From JAZGGS01 sp963749485 (GTDB lineage Bacteria > Bacteroidota > Ignavibacteria > Ignavibacteriales > Ignavibacteriaceae): a stretch of 64,000 bases of DNA. Where the stretch lies: contig CAVVMV010000033.1 of assembly GCA_963749485.1 (NCBI GenBank), positions 19,722 through 83,721 on the forward strand, in the 5' to 3' direction. The notes under the pieces are model-generated. The model was given only the letters and a program-made list of their open reading frames with translations, had not been told where the DNA came from and did not search any database. Below, piece by piece: positions 53,098-63,779 of the stretch (positions within the stretch are counted from its first letter, which is position 1; each line of letters starts with the position of its first letter). Made by a program: the position numbers and the translations under genes.

Positions 53098-53391
53098 CTA
53101 AACTTCTTCGAACAGTTCTATTGAATCGCCTTCTTTGAGCGTAACTAGGGCTTTTTTATATTTTGCAGTTTTTCCTGTAAATCTTCCGCTTTTTCTAAAC
53201 TGTGTTTTTGTTTTTCCAGGATGATTTATCGTTTTTACATCAACTACTTTTACATCAAACTTTTTTTCAATCGCTTTTGCAATTTCTATTTTATTAGCTT
53301 TTGGATTAACCAAAAATCCATATTTACTCTGCTCGGCATTAAGCGAAGTCATTTTTTCTGTTATAATAGGTCTTATTAAAATTTGGTGCAT
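53098..53391 (-). CDS. rplW: 50S ribosomal protein L23
   Basis: 97 residues. ILIRPIITEKMTSLNAEQSKYGFLV and KAIEKKFDVKVVDVKTINHPGKTKT. Docking site for trigger factor and SRP at the exit tunnel. Its start overlaps the end of rplD by 16 bases, indicating coupled translation. Confidence 0.97.
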   Translation of the reverse strand: MHQILIRPIITEKMTSLNAEQSKYGFLVNPKANKIEIAKAIEKKFDVKVVDVKTINHPGKTKTQFRKSGRFTGKTAKYKKALVTLKEGDSIELFEEV

Positions 53392-54041
53392 ATTATTTTT
53401 GCTGCTTCCCCGTTTTCCACAAACGATTTATTTATAACATCCACCGCACTTTTTTGCATAATAAGAACCTGGTTATTCAAAATATCATAAGTTGAAGCTT
53501 TTGCAGCTTCTAATACTTTTACTTTAGAAATATTTCTACCGGATTTATAAACAGCGTTATCATTTTTCCCGGTTAATAGTAAAATTCTTTTGCCGGTTGC
53601 ATTAAGAGCATCTAAAATATTGGCAAATTCTTTAGTCTTAGGATTTTCAAAAGAAAAATCTTCTACAACCACTAACTGCTCATCTTTAACCTTGTAGCTA
53701 AATGCTGACTTTCTACCAAGGCGCTTTAATTTTTTAGGAAGATTTTGCTTGTAGGTTCTAGGACGCGGACCAAAAATAGTACCGCCGCCAACCCATAATG
53801 GGGATCTGCTCGTACCGGCACGTGCACCGCCTCTTCCCTTCTGTCTAAAGGGTTTCCTTCCGCCGCCCCTTACTTCACTTCTTTCTTTGGCTTTACTAGT
53901 TCCCTGCCTTTGATGAGCAAGAAAAGCTTTAACCGATAAATAAATTGCATGATCATTTGGTTCTATTCCAAAAATATCATCAATCAATTCAATTTTATCG
54001 CCCGAAGTATTGCCGTCTTTTTTATAAATATCTAAAGTCAT
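53376..54041 (-). CDS. rplD: 50S ribosomal protein L4
   Basis: 221 residues. HQRQGTSKAKERSEVRGGGRKPFRQKGRGGARAGTSRSPLWVGGG is the extended loop that reaches the tunnel; RLGRKSAFSYKVKDEQLVVV follows. Complete. Confidence 0.97.
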   Translation of the reverse strand: MTLDIYKKDGNTSGDKIELIDDIFGIEPNDHAIYLSVKAFLAHQRQGTSKAKERSEVRGGGRKPFRQKGRGGARAGTSRSPLWVGGGTIFGPRPRTYKQNLPKKLKRLGRKSAFSYKVKDEQLVVVEDFSFENPKTKEFANILDALNATGKRILLLTGKNDNAVYKSGRNISKVKVLEAAKASTYDILNNQVLIMQKSAVDVINKSFVENGEAAKIICTKF

Positions 54042-54053
54042 TTTTTAACCAAA

Positions 54054-54677
54054 TTATTTCTTTATCAATTCCACAATTGAATTTGCTGAACCAGGTACAG
54101 CTCCTTTAATCATTATCAGATTTTCTTCCGGCACAATCTTGGCAACCGTTAAATTAGAAATTGTAACATTGTCAAAACCGGTTCTGCCTCCCATACGGTG
54201 TCCTTTAAATACCCTTGAAGGATAGGAACTTTGTCCAATGGAACCGGGTGCTCTTAATCTGTTACTCTGTCCGTGTGTTGTACCTCCAACACCGCTAAAA
54301 CCATGACGTTTCATTACACCCTGGAAACCTTTACCAATGCTTCTTCCTCTAACTTTAATTTTTTCACCTTCCTGAAACATTTCAACTTTAACTTCATCAC
54401 CAACTTTCATTTCTTCCGTATTGAAGCCGGTAAACTCTTTTAATTTTTCGGATGGAGCAAGATTTTTTTTCTTATAATATCCAAGTACCGGTTTGCTTAT
54501 GTTCTTTTCTTTTTTAGAACCATAACCTAACTGAACAGCATTATAACCATCTTTATCTTCAGTTTTGATGGCAACAACTTTACACGGTTCAGCTTTAATT
54601 ACCGTAACCGGTATCAAATCACCATCCGGGTTAAAGATGCTTGTCATTCCTATTTTTTTACCTAACATACCAGCCAT
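54054..54677 (-). CDS. rplC: 50S ribosomal protein L3
   Basis: 207 residues from ATG 54677, preferred over the ATG at 54695. AGGAGC sits 5 bases before it, and L3 proteins begin MAGMLGKKIGMT. GVMKRHGFSGVGGTTHGQSNRLRAPGSIGQSSYPSRVFKGHRMGG is the central loop near the peptidyl-transferase centre. Confidence 0.95.
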   Translation of the reverse strand: MAGMLGKKIGMTSIFNPDGDLIPVTVIKAEPCKVVAIKTEDKDGYNAVQLGYGSKKEKNISKPVLGYYKKKNLAPSEKLKEFTGFNTEEMKVGDEVKVEMFQEGEKIKVRGRSIGKGFQGVMKRHGFSGVGGTTHGQSNRLRAPGSIGQSSYPSRVFKGHRMGGRTGFDNVTISNLTVAKIVPEENLIMIKGAVPGSANSIVELIKK

Positions 54678-54696
54678 CAGAGCTCCTGCTTTCAAA

Positions 54697-55005
54697 TTAC
54701 AGCTTTATCTCAATATCAACGCCCGCCGGAATATCTAGTTTACTTAGCGAGTCGATAGTTTTATTATTAGAGTTATGAATATCGATAATTCTTTTATGCG
54801 CTCTTGTTTCAAACTGTTCGCGCGATTTTTTATCAACATGCGGCGATCTTAAAACCGTATAAAGTGTTCTCTTAGTTGGCAAAGGAATGGGTCCGGATAC
54901 CACCGCTCCAGTGCTTTTAACGGTTTTTATTATCTTTTCAGTTGATTTATCAATCAAAATATGATCGTAAGATTTAAGTTTAATTCTAATCTTTTGTCCG
55001 GGCAC
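54697..55005 (-). CDS. rpsJ: 30S ribosomal protein S10
   Basis: 102 residues. KIRIKLKSYDHILIDKSTEKI, GPIPLPTKRTLYTVLRSPHVDKKSREQFETRAHKRIIDI. Also the NusE transcription antitermination factor. First S10-operon gene, separated from tuf by a 76-base gap with a hairpin. Confidence 0.97.
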   Translation of the reverse strand: MPGQKIRIKLKSYDHILIDKSTEKIIKTVKSTGAVVSGPIPLPTKRTLYTVLRSPHVDKKSREQFETRAHKRIIDIHNSNNKTIDSLSKLDIPAGVDIEIKL

Positions 55006-55035
55006 TTACATAACTCCTTATTAATTAACACAAAC

Positions 55036-55061
55036 GAAAAGGAAGTTAAAGCTCCCTTTTC
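55036..55061 (-). terminator. Hairpin between tuf and rpsJ (weak terminator or processing site)
   Basis: On the minus strand GAAAAGGGAG pairs with CTTCCTTTTC (nine Watson-Crick pairs, one G-T) around CTTTAA. Only GTTTGTG follows, so termination would be partial. It probably tunes read-through from tuf into the S10 genes. Confidence 0.55.
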
Positions 55062-55081
55062 ATTAAAATTTTTATTTTTTC

Positions 55082-56288
55082 CTATTCAAGAATCTTTGTA
55101 ACTACACCAGCACCAACAGTTCTGCCGCCTTCACGAATAGCAAATCTTAATCCATCTTCCATAGCAATTTCAGTAATAAGTTCAATAGAAAGTTTAACAT
55201 TATCACCAGGCATAACCATCTCGGTACCTTCAGGTAGAGTAGCCACACCAGTTACATCAGTAGTTCTAAAATAGAACTGTGGTCTGTAACCGTTAAAGAA
55301 CGGTGTATGGCGTCCACCTTCATCTTTTGAAAGGATGTAAACTTCACCTTCAAATTTTGTGTGAGGAGTAATGGAACCTGTTTTGGCTAAAACCATTCCT
55401 CTTTCAATTTCATTTTTATCAATTCCTCTTAACAGGATACCTGCATTATCACCAGCCATAGCAGAATCTAATTCTTTTCTGAACATCTCCACACCAGTAA
55501 CAACTGTCTTTTTGTGAAGACCAAGACCAATAAGTTCAACTTCTTCCTGAATTTTTACCTGTCCTCTTTCTACTCTACCAGTAGCAACAGTTCCACGACC
55601 GGTAATTGAGAATACATCTTCAACCGGCATTAGAAATGGTTTGTCAGTATCTCTTTCAGGTATTGGAATGTAGCTGTCTACTGCTTCCATTAATTCCCAA
55701 ACACTTTTTAAGCGCGGATCATCTGAAGGTGCATCACCTGCTGCAGCTTCGAGTGCCTGAAGTGCTGATCCCTGAATAATAGGAATTTCATCACCCGGGA
55801 ATTCATACTCATTTAAAAGATCTCTTAACTCAACCTCAACAAGTTCAAGCAATTCAGGATCATCAACCATATCCACTTTGTTCATATAGACTACTATTTT
55901 GGGAACGCCTACCTGACGTGCAAGAAGAATATGCTCTCTTGTTTGTGGCATAGGACCATCTGTAGCAGCAACCACCAAAATAGCACCATCCATTTGAGCA
56001 GCACCGGTAATCATATTTTTAACATAGTCAGCATGACCAGGACAGTCAACATGTGCATAATGTCTGTTCTCTGTTGAATACTCAACATGCGCAGTTGCTA
56101 TTGTAATGCCTCTTTCTTTTTCTTCAGGTGCATTATCAATACTATCAAAAGTTCTAACTTGCAGATAAGCCCTTTTTGGCGAGAGCCATAGTGATGGCAG
56201 CTGTTAATGTAGTTTTACCATGATCAACGTGACCAATTGTACCAACATTAACGTGAGGCTTACTCCTATCAAATTTTTCTTTTGCCAT
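55082..56288 (-). CDS. tuf: Elongation factor Tu (one frameshift)
   Basis: Starts ATG 56288 with an AGGAGA Shine-Dalgarno: AKEKFDRSKPHVNVGTIGHVDHGKTTLTAAI (G1 GHVDHGKT). A break near 56170, after ALAKKGLSAS, leads to VRTFDSIDNAPEEKERGITIATAHVEY, DCPGHADYVKNMITGAAQMDG and NKVDMVDDPELLELVE. Its domains 2 and 3 are complete (TVGAGVVTKILE end). ~401 residues. The break is very likely a consensus error. Confidence 0.95.
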
Positions 56289-56333
56289 CGTTATCTCCTT
56301 TTTATTTTTCTTGTTGTAATAATTCTAAATTAA

Positions 56334-58434
56334 TTAAGCAGTTGCTGTAGATTTTTTACCTAATGATTTTTCTGTTATTTCTTCGGCTATTGATTTTGGA
56401 ACCTCAGAATAATGTTCGAACTGCATTGAGTAAATTGCTCTTCCCTGTGTCATCGATCTTAAAATTGTTGCATAACCAAACATTTCAGAAAGCGGAACAT
56501 TAGCATTTATTACCTGCGCATCTTTCCGTGCAGCAAATCCTTCAATTTTTCCTCTACGAGAATTCAAATCACCCATTACGTCACCCAGGTACTCTTCAGG
56601 AGTTACAACTTCAACAGACATAATCGGTTCGAGCAAAACCGGGTTAGCTTTTCGAGATCCTGCCTTAAAAGCCATTGAACCTGCAACTTTAAAGGATAGC
56701 TCATCCGAATCAACATCATGGTATGAACCATCGTACAATTTAGCTTTAACATCTACAACAGGAAAACCTGCTACCACACCATTTCTCATCGATTCCTGGA
56801 TTCCTGCCGAAACAGACGAAATATATTCTCTGGGAACCGATCCACCTACAATACCGTTTATAAATTCATATCCTTTACCAGGTTCATTAGGACTAATCTC
56901 AATCCAAACATGACCAAATTTACCGCGACCACCGGTTTGTTTAACAAACTTTCCTTCCGCTGTAACTGTGCCCGTAATTGATTCTCTGTAAGCAACCTGT
57001 GGTTTGCCAATGTTTGCTTCAACTTTAAATTCTCTTTTCATTCTGTCAACAAGAATTTCAAGATGAAGTTCGCCCATGCCGCTTATTAATGTCTGACCGG
57101 TTTCATCATCAACTTTAACTCTGAAAGTAGGATCTTCATCCGATAGTTTTGATAGAGAATCGGATAATTTATCCTGATCGGCTTTTGTTTTTGGCTCAAT
57201 TGCAATTTGAATAACTGGTTCCGGGAAAGTAATTTTTTCCAGGATGATTGGATCATCTTCAGTACAAAGTGTATCGCCGGTTTTTGTAAATTTTAATCCT
57301 ACGGCAGATGCAATATCGCCTGCTTTAACTTCGCTGATCTCTTCGCTGATGATTTGCGTGCATCTGCAGCAATCTTCCAATTCTTTCCTTCTTGCCGCTA
57401 ACAGAATTATAAATATATGAACCTGACTTAAGTACTCCTGAATAAACTCTGAAGAAACAAAGTTTACCAACGTAATCGTCGCTAGCAATTTTGAATGCAA
57501 GTGCACTAAATTTTTCTTTTTCATCAATTTTTCTTTTTATAACATCATTCATTCCAATATGATGCGCTTGAATCTCTTTCGTATCAGCCGGTGATGGTAA
57601 AAATTCTATAACATAATCCAGAAGTTTCTGAACTCCTTTATTCTTAAAAGCTGAACCACAGAGAACAGGAATTATTTTTAGTTCGATAGTTGCTTTGCGA
57701 AGTACTACTTTAATCTCTTCAGGGCTAATCTCTTCACCTTCAAGATATTTTTCCAGGAGTGTATCATCTACATCAGAAACAGCTTCAAGCATTTTAGTTC
57801 TATACTTGTTAGCATTATCCAGAAGGTCTTGCGGTATATCAATCTCTTCAAATGTAGCACCCAAAGTTTCGTCGTGGTACATTCTTGCTTTAAAAGTGAT
57901 AAGATCAATAACACCTGTAAACAAATCACCTTCTCCAATTGGCAAAGTTAAAGGAATTGCATTAGCACCAAGTCTATCCTTCATCATTTGAACTGCTTTA
58001 TAAAAATCTGCACCAGTTCTATCCATTTTATTGATGAAAGCAATTCTAGGAACATCATATTTATCTGCCTGGCGCCAAACCGTTTCAGATTGTGGTTCTA
58101 CTCCGCCAACAGCACAAAATAGTGCAACTGCACCATCTAAAACTCTTAACGATCTTTCAACTTCAGCCGTAAAATCAACATGTCCCGGTGTATCAATAAT
58201 ATTTATTTGATGATCATTCCAGAAGCAAGTTGTAGCAGCACTGGTAATAGTAATTCCACGTTCTTTTTCCTGCTCCATCCAATCCATAGTTGCAGCACCA
58301 TCATGCACTTCGCCCAATCGATGTAGTTTTCCGGTATAGAACAGAATACGTTCAGTGGTAGTAGTTTTACCGGCATCGATATGAGCCATAATGCCAATGT
58401 TTCTTACTTTATTTATATCAACTCTTGTTGCCAT
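56334..58434 (-). CDS. fusA: Elongation factor G (one frameshift)
   Basis: ~699 residues. KVRNIGIMAHIDAGKTTTTERILFYTG (G1), DTPGHVDFTAEVERSLRVLDGAV (G3), NKMDRTGADFYK (G4). A break near 57350 separates RIGRLLQMHAN from EISEVKAGDIASAVGLKFTKTGDTLC; one extra C in the CAGCGAAGAG stretch would explain it. Domains IV and V follow (GRGKFGHVWIEISP, FGYATILRSMTQGRAIYSMQFEHY). Moves tRNA and mRNA during elongation. Confidence 0.95.
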
Positions 58435-58458
58435 TATATCTTATCTATTAACTTTCCT

Positions 58459-58926
58459 TTACCATTTAAAATGCGCAAATGCTTTGTTAGCTTCTGCCAT
58501 CTTATGTGTATCATCTTTTTTCTTTACTGCCGATCCTTCATTGTTAGATGCAGCAATTAATTCCTGTGCTAATCTTTGAGCCATTGTTCTTTCGCTTCGC
58601 TTCCTGGAAAATATTTTTATCCATCTCATCGCAAGAGCTGTTCTTCTTTCAGGTCTTACTTCTGTAGGAACCTGGTAAGTAGCCCCGCCAACCCTGCGGC
58701 TTTTTACTTCAATTAATGGTTGAACATTTGTAATTGCCTTCTGAAATACTTCCAGACCCGTCTTTTTAGTTTTTTCTTCAACTAAACTGAATGCATCGTA
58801 AATAATTTTTCTTGCAGTAGACTTTTTACCTTGCAGCATAAGTGCGTTGGTAAATTTTGCAACCATTAAATCGTTAAATTTTGGATCAGGTTTAATAAAC
58901 CTTTTTTCAGCTCTTCTTTTTCTCAT
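58459..58926 (-). CDS. rpsG: 30S ribosomal protein S7
   Basis: 155 residues. RKRRAEKRFIKPDPKFNDLMVAKFTNALMLQGKKSTARKIIYDAF and RRVGGATYQVPTEVRPERRTALAMRWI. Nucleates the 30S head. Three bases downstream of rpsL. Confidence 0.97.
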   Translation of the reverse strand: MRKRRAEKRFIKPDPKFNDLMVAKFTNALMLQGKKSTARKIIYDAFSLVEEKTKKTGLEVFQKAITNVQPLIEVKSRRVGGATYQVPTEVRPERRTALAMRWIKIFSRKRSERTMAQRLAQELIAASNNEGSAVKKKDDTHKMAEANKAFAHFKW

Positions 58927-58929
58927 CTT

Positions 58930-59307
58930 TTATTTCGCCTTCGGTTTTTTAGCACCGTATTTCGATCTGCTTTTTTTTCTTTCTTCAACTCCGCTCGTAT
59001 CCAGCGTTCCTCTTATAATATGATATCTTACACCTGGTAAATCCTTTATTCTACCACCTCTAATAAGTACAATTGAGTGCTCCTGGAGATTGTGTCCTTC
59101 TCCAGGAATGTAAGCTGTAACTTCCATATTATTTGTTAACCTTACTCTTGCTACTTTCCTAAGTGCAGAATTTGGCTTTTTTGGAGTTGTTGTATAAACT
59201 CTTGTACAGACTCCTCTTTTCTGCGGACAAGCATTGAGAGCACGTGCTTTACTTTTCGTTAAAATCTTAACCCGGCCTTTTCTTACAAGCTGATTAATTG
59301 TTGGCAA
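58930..59307 (-). CDS. rpsL: 30S ribosomal protein S12 with TTG start codon
   Basis: 125 residues. PTINQLVRKGR start; KALNACPQKRGVCTRVYTTTPKKPNSALRKVARVRLTNN and EHSIVLIRGGRIKDLPGVRYHIIRGTLD carry the streptomycin-binding loops (KPNSALRK has the wild-type Lys). The start codon is TTG at 59307, with AGGAGAT eight bases before it. No ATG fits. Confidence 0.95.
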   Translation of the reverse strand: MPTINQLVRKGRVKILTKSKARALNACPQKRGVCTRVYTTTPKKPNSALRKVARVRLTNNMEVTAYIPGEGHNLQEHSIVLIRGGRIKDLPGVRYHIIRGTLDTSGVEERKKSRSKYGAKKPKAK

Positions 59308-59351
59308 AAGTATCTCCTAGTATTTACCAGTTAAAAAAAATTCAGACTCTA

Positions 59352-59380
59352 AATATACTTTTTAACCCAAATTAAGTCAA
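59352..59380 (-). promoter_or_regulatory. Promoter for the str/S10/spc genes
   Basis: On the minus strand TTGACT (59380-59375), 17-base spacer, TATATT (59357-59352). Transcription would start near 59345, about 38 bases before rpsL. Confidence 0.75.
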
Positions 59381-59426
59381 GAAATTTAGAGTTAATTATT
59401 CGTTTTTTTGGCTATCATAAAATAAC

Positions 59427-59453
59427 CCGGTCTATCTCTTTAGATAGCACCGG
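59427..59453 (-). terminator. Hairpin after rpoC, before the rpsL promoter
   Basis: On the minus strand CCGGT-GC-TATCT pairs with AGATA-G-ACCGG around AAAG, followed by GTTATTTTATG. It is a stable stem with a modest T tract, so it probably reduces rpoBC read-through rather than blocking it fully. Confidence 0.65.
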
Positions 59454-59484
59454 ATTTTGAAATATAATTTCCCTAATTATCATA

Positions 59485-62400
59485 TTAACTTGCCGAAACT
59501 TCTTCTTCCTGAGATTCCTCAGGAACTTTAATTTCTGACTTTAGCAAAATATTACTATACTTCTTCAAACCCGTACCGGCAGGAATTAAATGCCCCATAA
59601 CAACATTTTCCTTTAATCCACTAAGTATATCTTTTTTAGCTTCAATTGCTGCATTTGCAAGCACTTTTGTTGTTTCCTGGAATGAAGCTGCAGAAATAAA
59701 GCTTTTAGTAGATAAAGCTGCCTGGGTAATACCCAGCAATACGTGTTCAAAGGTTGCCGGCTCAGCATCGCGAGCTACAATTTGCTTCTTATCTTTTTTC
59801 TTAAGATCGACATTTGTTTCTCTTAATTTTGTTTTAGTAATTAAATGACTATTCTTGAACTTTGAATCTCCCTTATCTTCGATGAGTACCATATTAAGAA
59901 TTTTACCATTCTCTTCGATGAATTCGATTCTATCAACAATATCTTCTTCCAGGAATTTGGTATCGCCTGGTGAAACAATTCTAATTTTCTGAAGCATTTG
60001 CCCCACAATTACTTCAATATGTTTATCGTTTATCTTAACACCCTGAAGCCGGTAAACATCCTGGATTTCATTTACAAGATACTCCTGAACGGCGCTGGTT
60101 CCTTTTATCCTTAGAATATCGTGCGGATTTATAGGACCATCAGTTATTTTTTCTCCAGCAGGAATATCATCTGTTTCCTGAACAAGAATATGCTTTCCTA
60201 AAGGTACATTGTATTTCTTCTCATCAGAACCATCTTGTGCTACAACCAGGATTTCCCTGGATCCTTTTTTCCTTGCTCCAAATTTTACTACACCTTCAAT
60301 ATCGGCTACTACTGCAGGTTCCTGCGGGCTGCGGGCTTCAAACAATTCTGTTACCCTTGGCAAACCACCAGTAATATCGCGACTCTTTGTGGCTTGCTTC
60401 GATATTTTTGCAAGAATAGTACCTGCAGCAATTGTTTCACCTTCATCAACTGAAAGATACGACCGGGTAGGAAGATTGAATGATTTCAATTCTCCATCTT
60501 CGGTTTCAATAGTAATGCTAGGTGTTAATGTTTTATCTTTTGAATCAATTACAACTTTTTGAACGTGCCCGGTTTGTTCATCGGTAACCTGCTTTAATGT
60601 GGATCCCTCTACGAGATCGAAAAATCTTACTTTGCCGGATATATCCGTTAAGATAACGGCATTGTAAGGATCATGGTTATAGAGAGGTTGACCCTTCTTA
60701 ACTGCCTGTCCTTGACTAACAACAAGTTCAGCTCCATAAGGTACATCATACCGTTTTAGTTGACGGTTATCGGTATCGTATATACCTATTGCACCTCTTC
60801 TTCCGGTTACTACATTTATTTTATAATCGGGTCCTCCAAACGGATCTTTTTCAATTTTTTCTACAGAAGAAATCTTTTCGAGTTTAACTTTTCCTTCTAC
60901 AATTGTTTCAAGCTGCGATTGGCTGGCAATTCTGGATGATGTACCACCAAGGTGGAATGTTCTAAGTGTAAGCTGTGTTCCGGGTTCGCCGATTGATTGT
61001 GCTGCAATTATACCAACTGCTTCACCAGATTCAACAATTTTTCCGTTTGTAAGGTTTCTGCCGTAACATTTTGCACAAACACCCCTGCGCGATTCGCATG
61101 TAAGAACCGTTCTTATATAAACCGAATCGATGTTTGCATCTTCAATTTTTTCTGCAATATCTTCGTTAATCATCTCACCGGCTTCAACAATTAGTTCTTC
61201 AGTTATTGGATGATATACATCTTCCTGCGCAACACGCCCGGTAATTCTTTCAGCCAGCGGTTCTCTTTCCTGTTCTACATCTTTCAGTGCTTTAATTTCT
61301 ATTCCAAGAATTGTCCCGCAATCATCTTCTCTTATAATAACGTCCTGTGCAACATCAACAAGTCGTCTTGTTAAATATCCCGCATCAGCAGTTTTTAAAG
61401 CTGTATCAGCAAGTCCTTTACGAGCACCGTGTGTTGAAATAAAATATTCCAGTACAGTAAGTCCTTCTTTGAAGTTTGCAACAATCGGGTTTTCAATAAT
61501 TTCGCCTGCCTGCCCGGAAAGAGTTTTTTGAGGTTTCATCATCAATCCTCGCATACCGGCAAGCTGTCTTACCTGTTCCTGCGAACCTCTAGCACCGGAG
61601 TCAACCATCATATGCACCGAATTAAAACCACCGTCAACCGATTTAATTTTTTCCATTAAAGCTCTTGCAACATCATTAGTTGTATGAGTCCAAACGTCTA
61701 TAATTTTGTTGTATCTTTCAGCATCGGTTATAACACCCTGCTCGTGCTCATTAAGTATTCCATCAACCTTTTTATTTGCTTTGTTAATCATATCTTCTTT
61801 TTGTTCGGGCACAACCATATCTGCATAGCTAACCGAGAGTCCACCTTCAGTTGCAAACTTAAATCCGATATCTTTCAGATCATCCAAAAACTTTGCGGTA
61901 ACTTTATTGCCTAGTTGAATAAACATTTTGCCAACAAAACCACCAAAGGTTTTTTTGATGAGAAGCTGGTTAAAGTAGCCCATTTCCTTAGGAACAATCT
62001 GGTTAAAGATTACTCTGCCTGTAGTGGTCTCAGTCTTTTCGTTATCAACATATACATGTATTTTAGCATGAAGACCTAAAATCCCGTTATTATATGCTAT
62101 TATTGCTTCTTCGGGTGAAGAGAAAACCATATTTTCACCTTTTTCACCTTCTTTAAGCTTGGTTAAGTAATAACATCCAAGCACAATATCCTGTGTTGGT
62201 ACAACAATGGGGGAACCATTTTGCGGTGAAAGGATGTTATGACTGCTTAGCATTAACAATGATGCTTCAAGTTGAGCATCGAAGGATAACGGAACGTGCA
62301 CAGCCATCTGGTCGCCATCAAAATCCGCATTAAATGCAGTACAAACCATAGGATGAAGCTGGATTGCGCGTTCATCAATAAGTATGGGTTGAAACGCTTG

Positions 62401-63736
62401 TATTCCCAGTCTATGCAAAGTTGGTGCACGGTTAAGAAGAATCGGGTGCCCTTCAATTATTTTTGATAATATATCCCAGATTAATGGATCTTTTCTATCA
62501 ACAACTTTTCTTGCGCTTTTAACAGTTTTATTATGTCCGCGTTCAATTAATTTTCTGATGATAAACGGTTTAAACAATTCAACAGCCATATCTTTAGGCA
62601 AGCCGCACTGATGCAGTTTTAGTTCGGGTCCTACTACAATTACCGAACGACCTGAATAATCTACTCGTTTACCAAGCAGGTTCTGGCGGAATCTTCCCTG
62701 TTTTCCTTTAAGCATATCGCTTAGAGATTTAAGCGGGCGATTGTTATCGCTCCTTACTGCACTACCTCTCCTGGAATTATCAAACAAGTGCATCAACAGC
62801 TTCCTGGAGCATTCTTTTTTCGTTACGCAGAATAACTTCGGGAGCTTTAATATCAATTAATCTTTTTAATCTGTTATTACGTATTATAACTCTTCTATAA
62901 AGGTCGTTAAGATCACTAGTTGCAAATCTTCCACCTTCGAGAGGTACAAGAGGTCTTAGTTCAGGAGGTATTACAGGAATAAAACCAAGCACCATCCATT
63001 CAGGTTTATTATCAACTTTACCTATCTCTTCTTTAAAAGCTTCTATCACTCTTAATCTTTTAAGCAGATCTGCTTTTTTCTGCTGAGAGGTTTCAACTTT
63101 TACTTTATCTCTTAATTCCCCCGATAACTCCGCAACATTAATATTTTTAAGTATTGATTTAACTGCATCGCCACCTATTCGAGCTACAAATTTATTCGGA
63201 TCGGTATCATCCAGTTTATCGTTATCTGCAGGAAGAGAGTTTAATACTTCATAATACTGATCTTCCGAAATAAGATCTTTTTTACTTAAACCGGTAGTAC
63301 CAGGATTTATAACTATGTAAGATTCATAGTAAATAACTTTTTCAAGTTCCTTAAGACTTAAGCCAATTATGTTTCCAATTTTTGATGGCTGAGCCCTGAA
63401 GAACCATATATGCACAACCGGTACAGCTAAAGAAATGTGTCCCATTCTTTCGCGGCGAACACTTTTTTGAGTTACTTCAACACCGCATCTATCGCAAATA
63501 ATTCCTTTATACCTTATTCTTTTATATTTGCCGCAGTAGCATTCCCAATCGCGTGTTGGTCCAAATATTTTTTCGCAGAACAACCCATCTTTTTCCGGGC
63601 GGAACGATCTGTAATTTATTGTTTCCGGTTTTGTAACTTCGCCATAAGATCTAGACAATATATCATCGGGGCTAGCAAGACTAATAGTAATGCTATTAAT
63701 ATCCATCATTGCGTGTTCTTGAATTCTGTAAACCAT
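59485..63736 (-). CDS. rpoC: RNA polymerase beta' subunit (one frameshift)
   Basis: ~1,416 residues. The N-terminal zinc site is CYCGKYKRIRYKGIICDRCGVEV. KGKQGRFRQNLLGKRVDYSGRSVIVVGP and NADFDGDQMAVHVPL (three catalytic Asp holding Mg2+) are intact. The second zinc site is CESRRGVCAKCYG. A break near 62795 (one extra G after GCACTT) separates the first 318 residues from the remainder. Without it the text reads EAVDALFDNSRRGSAV, as in the family. The C-terminus GHLIPAGTGLKKYSNILLKSE is followed by an acidic tail. Confidence 0.96.
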
Positions 63737-63779
63737 TTTTTATCTCCTAATTTCTATGTGAAATAATTGTTCTTCGGTG

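Noticed and set aside
60209..60562. 117-residue plus-strand frame inside rpoC
   Set aside because: Antisense shadow of a conserved essential gene.
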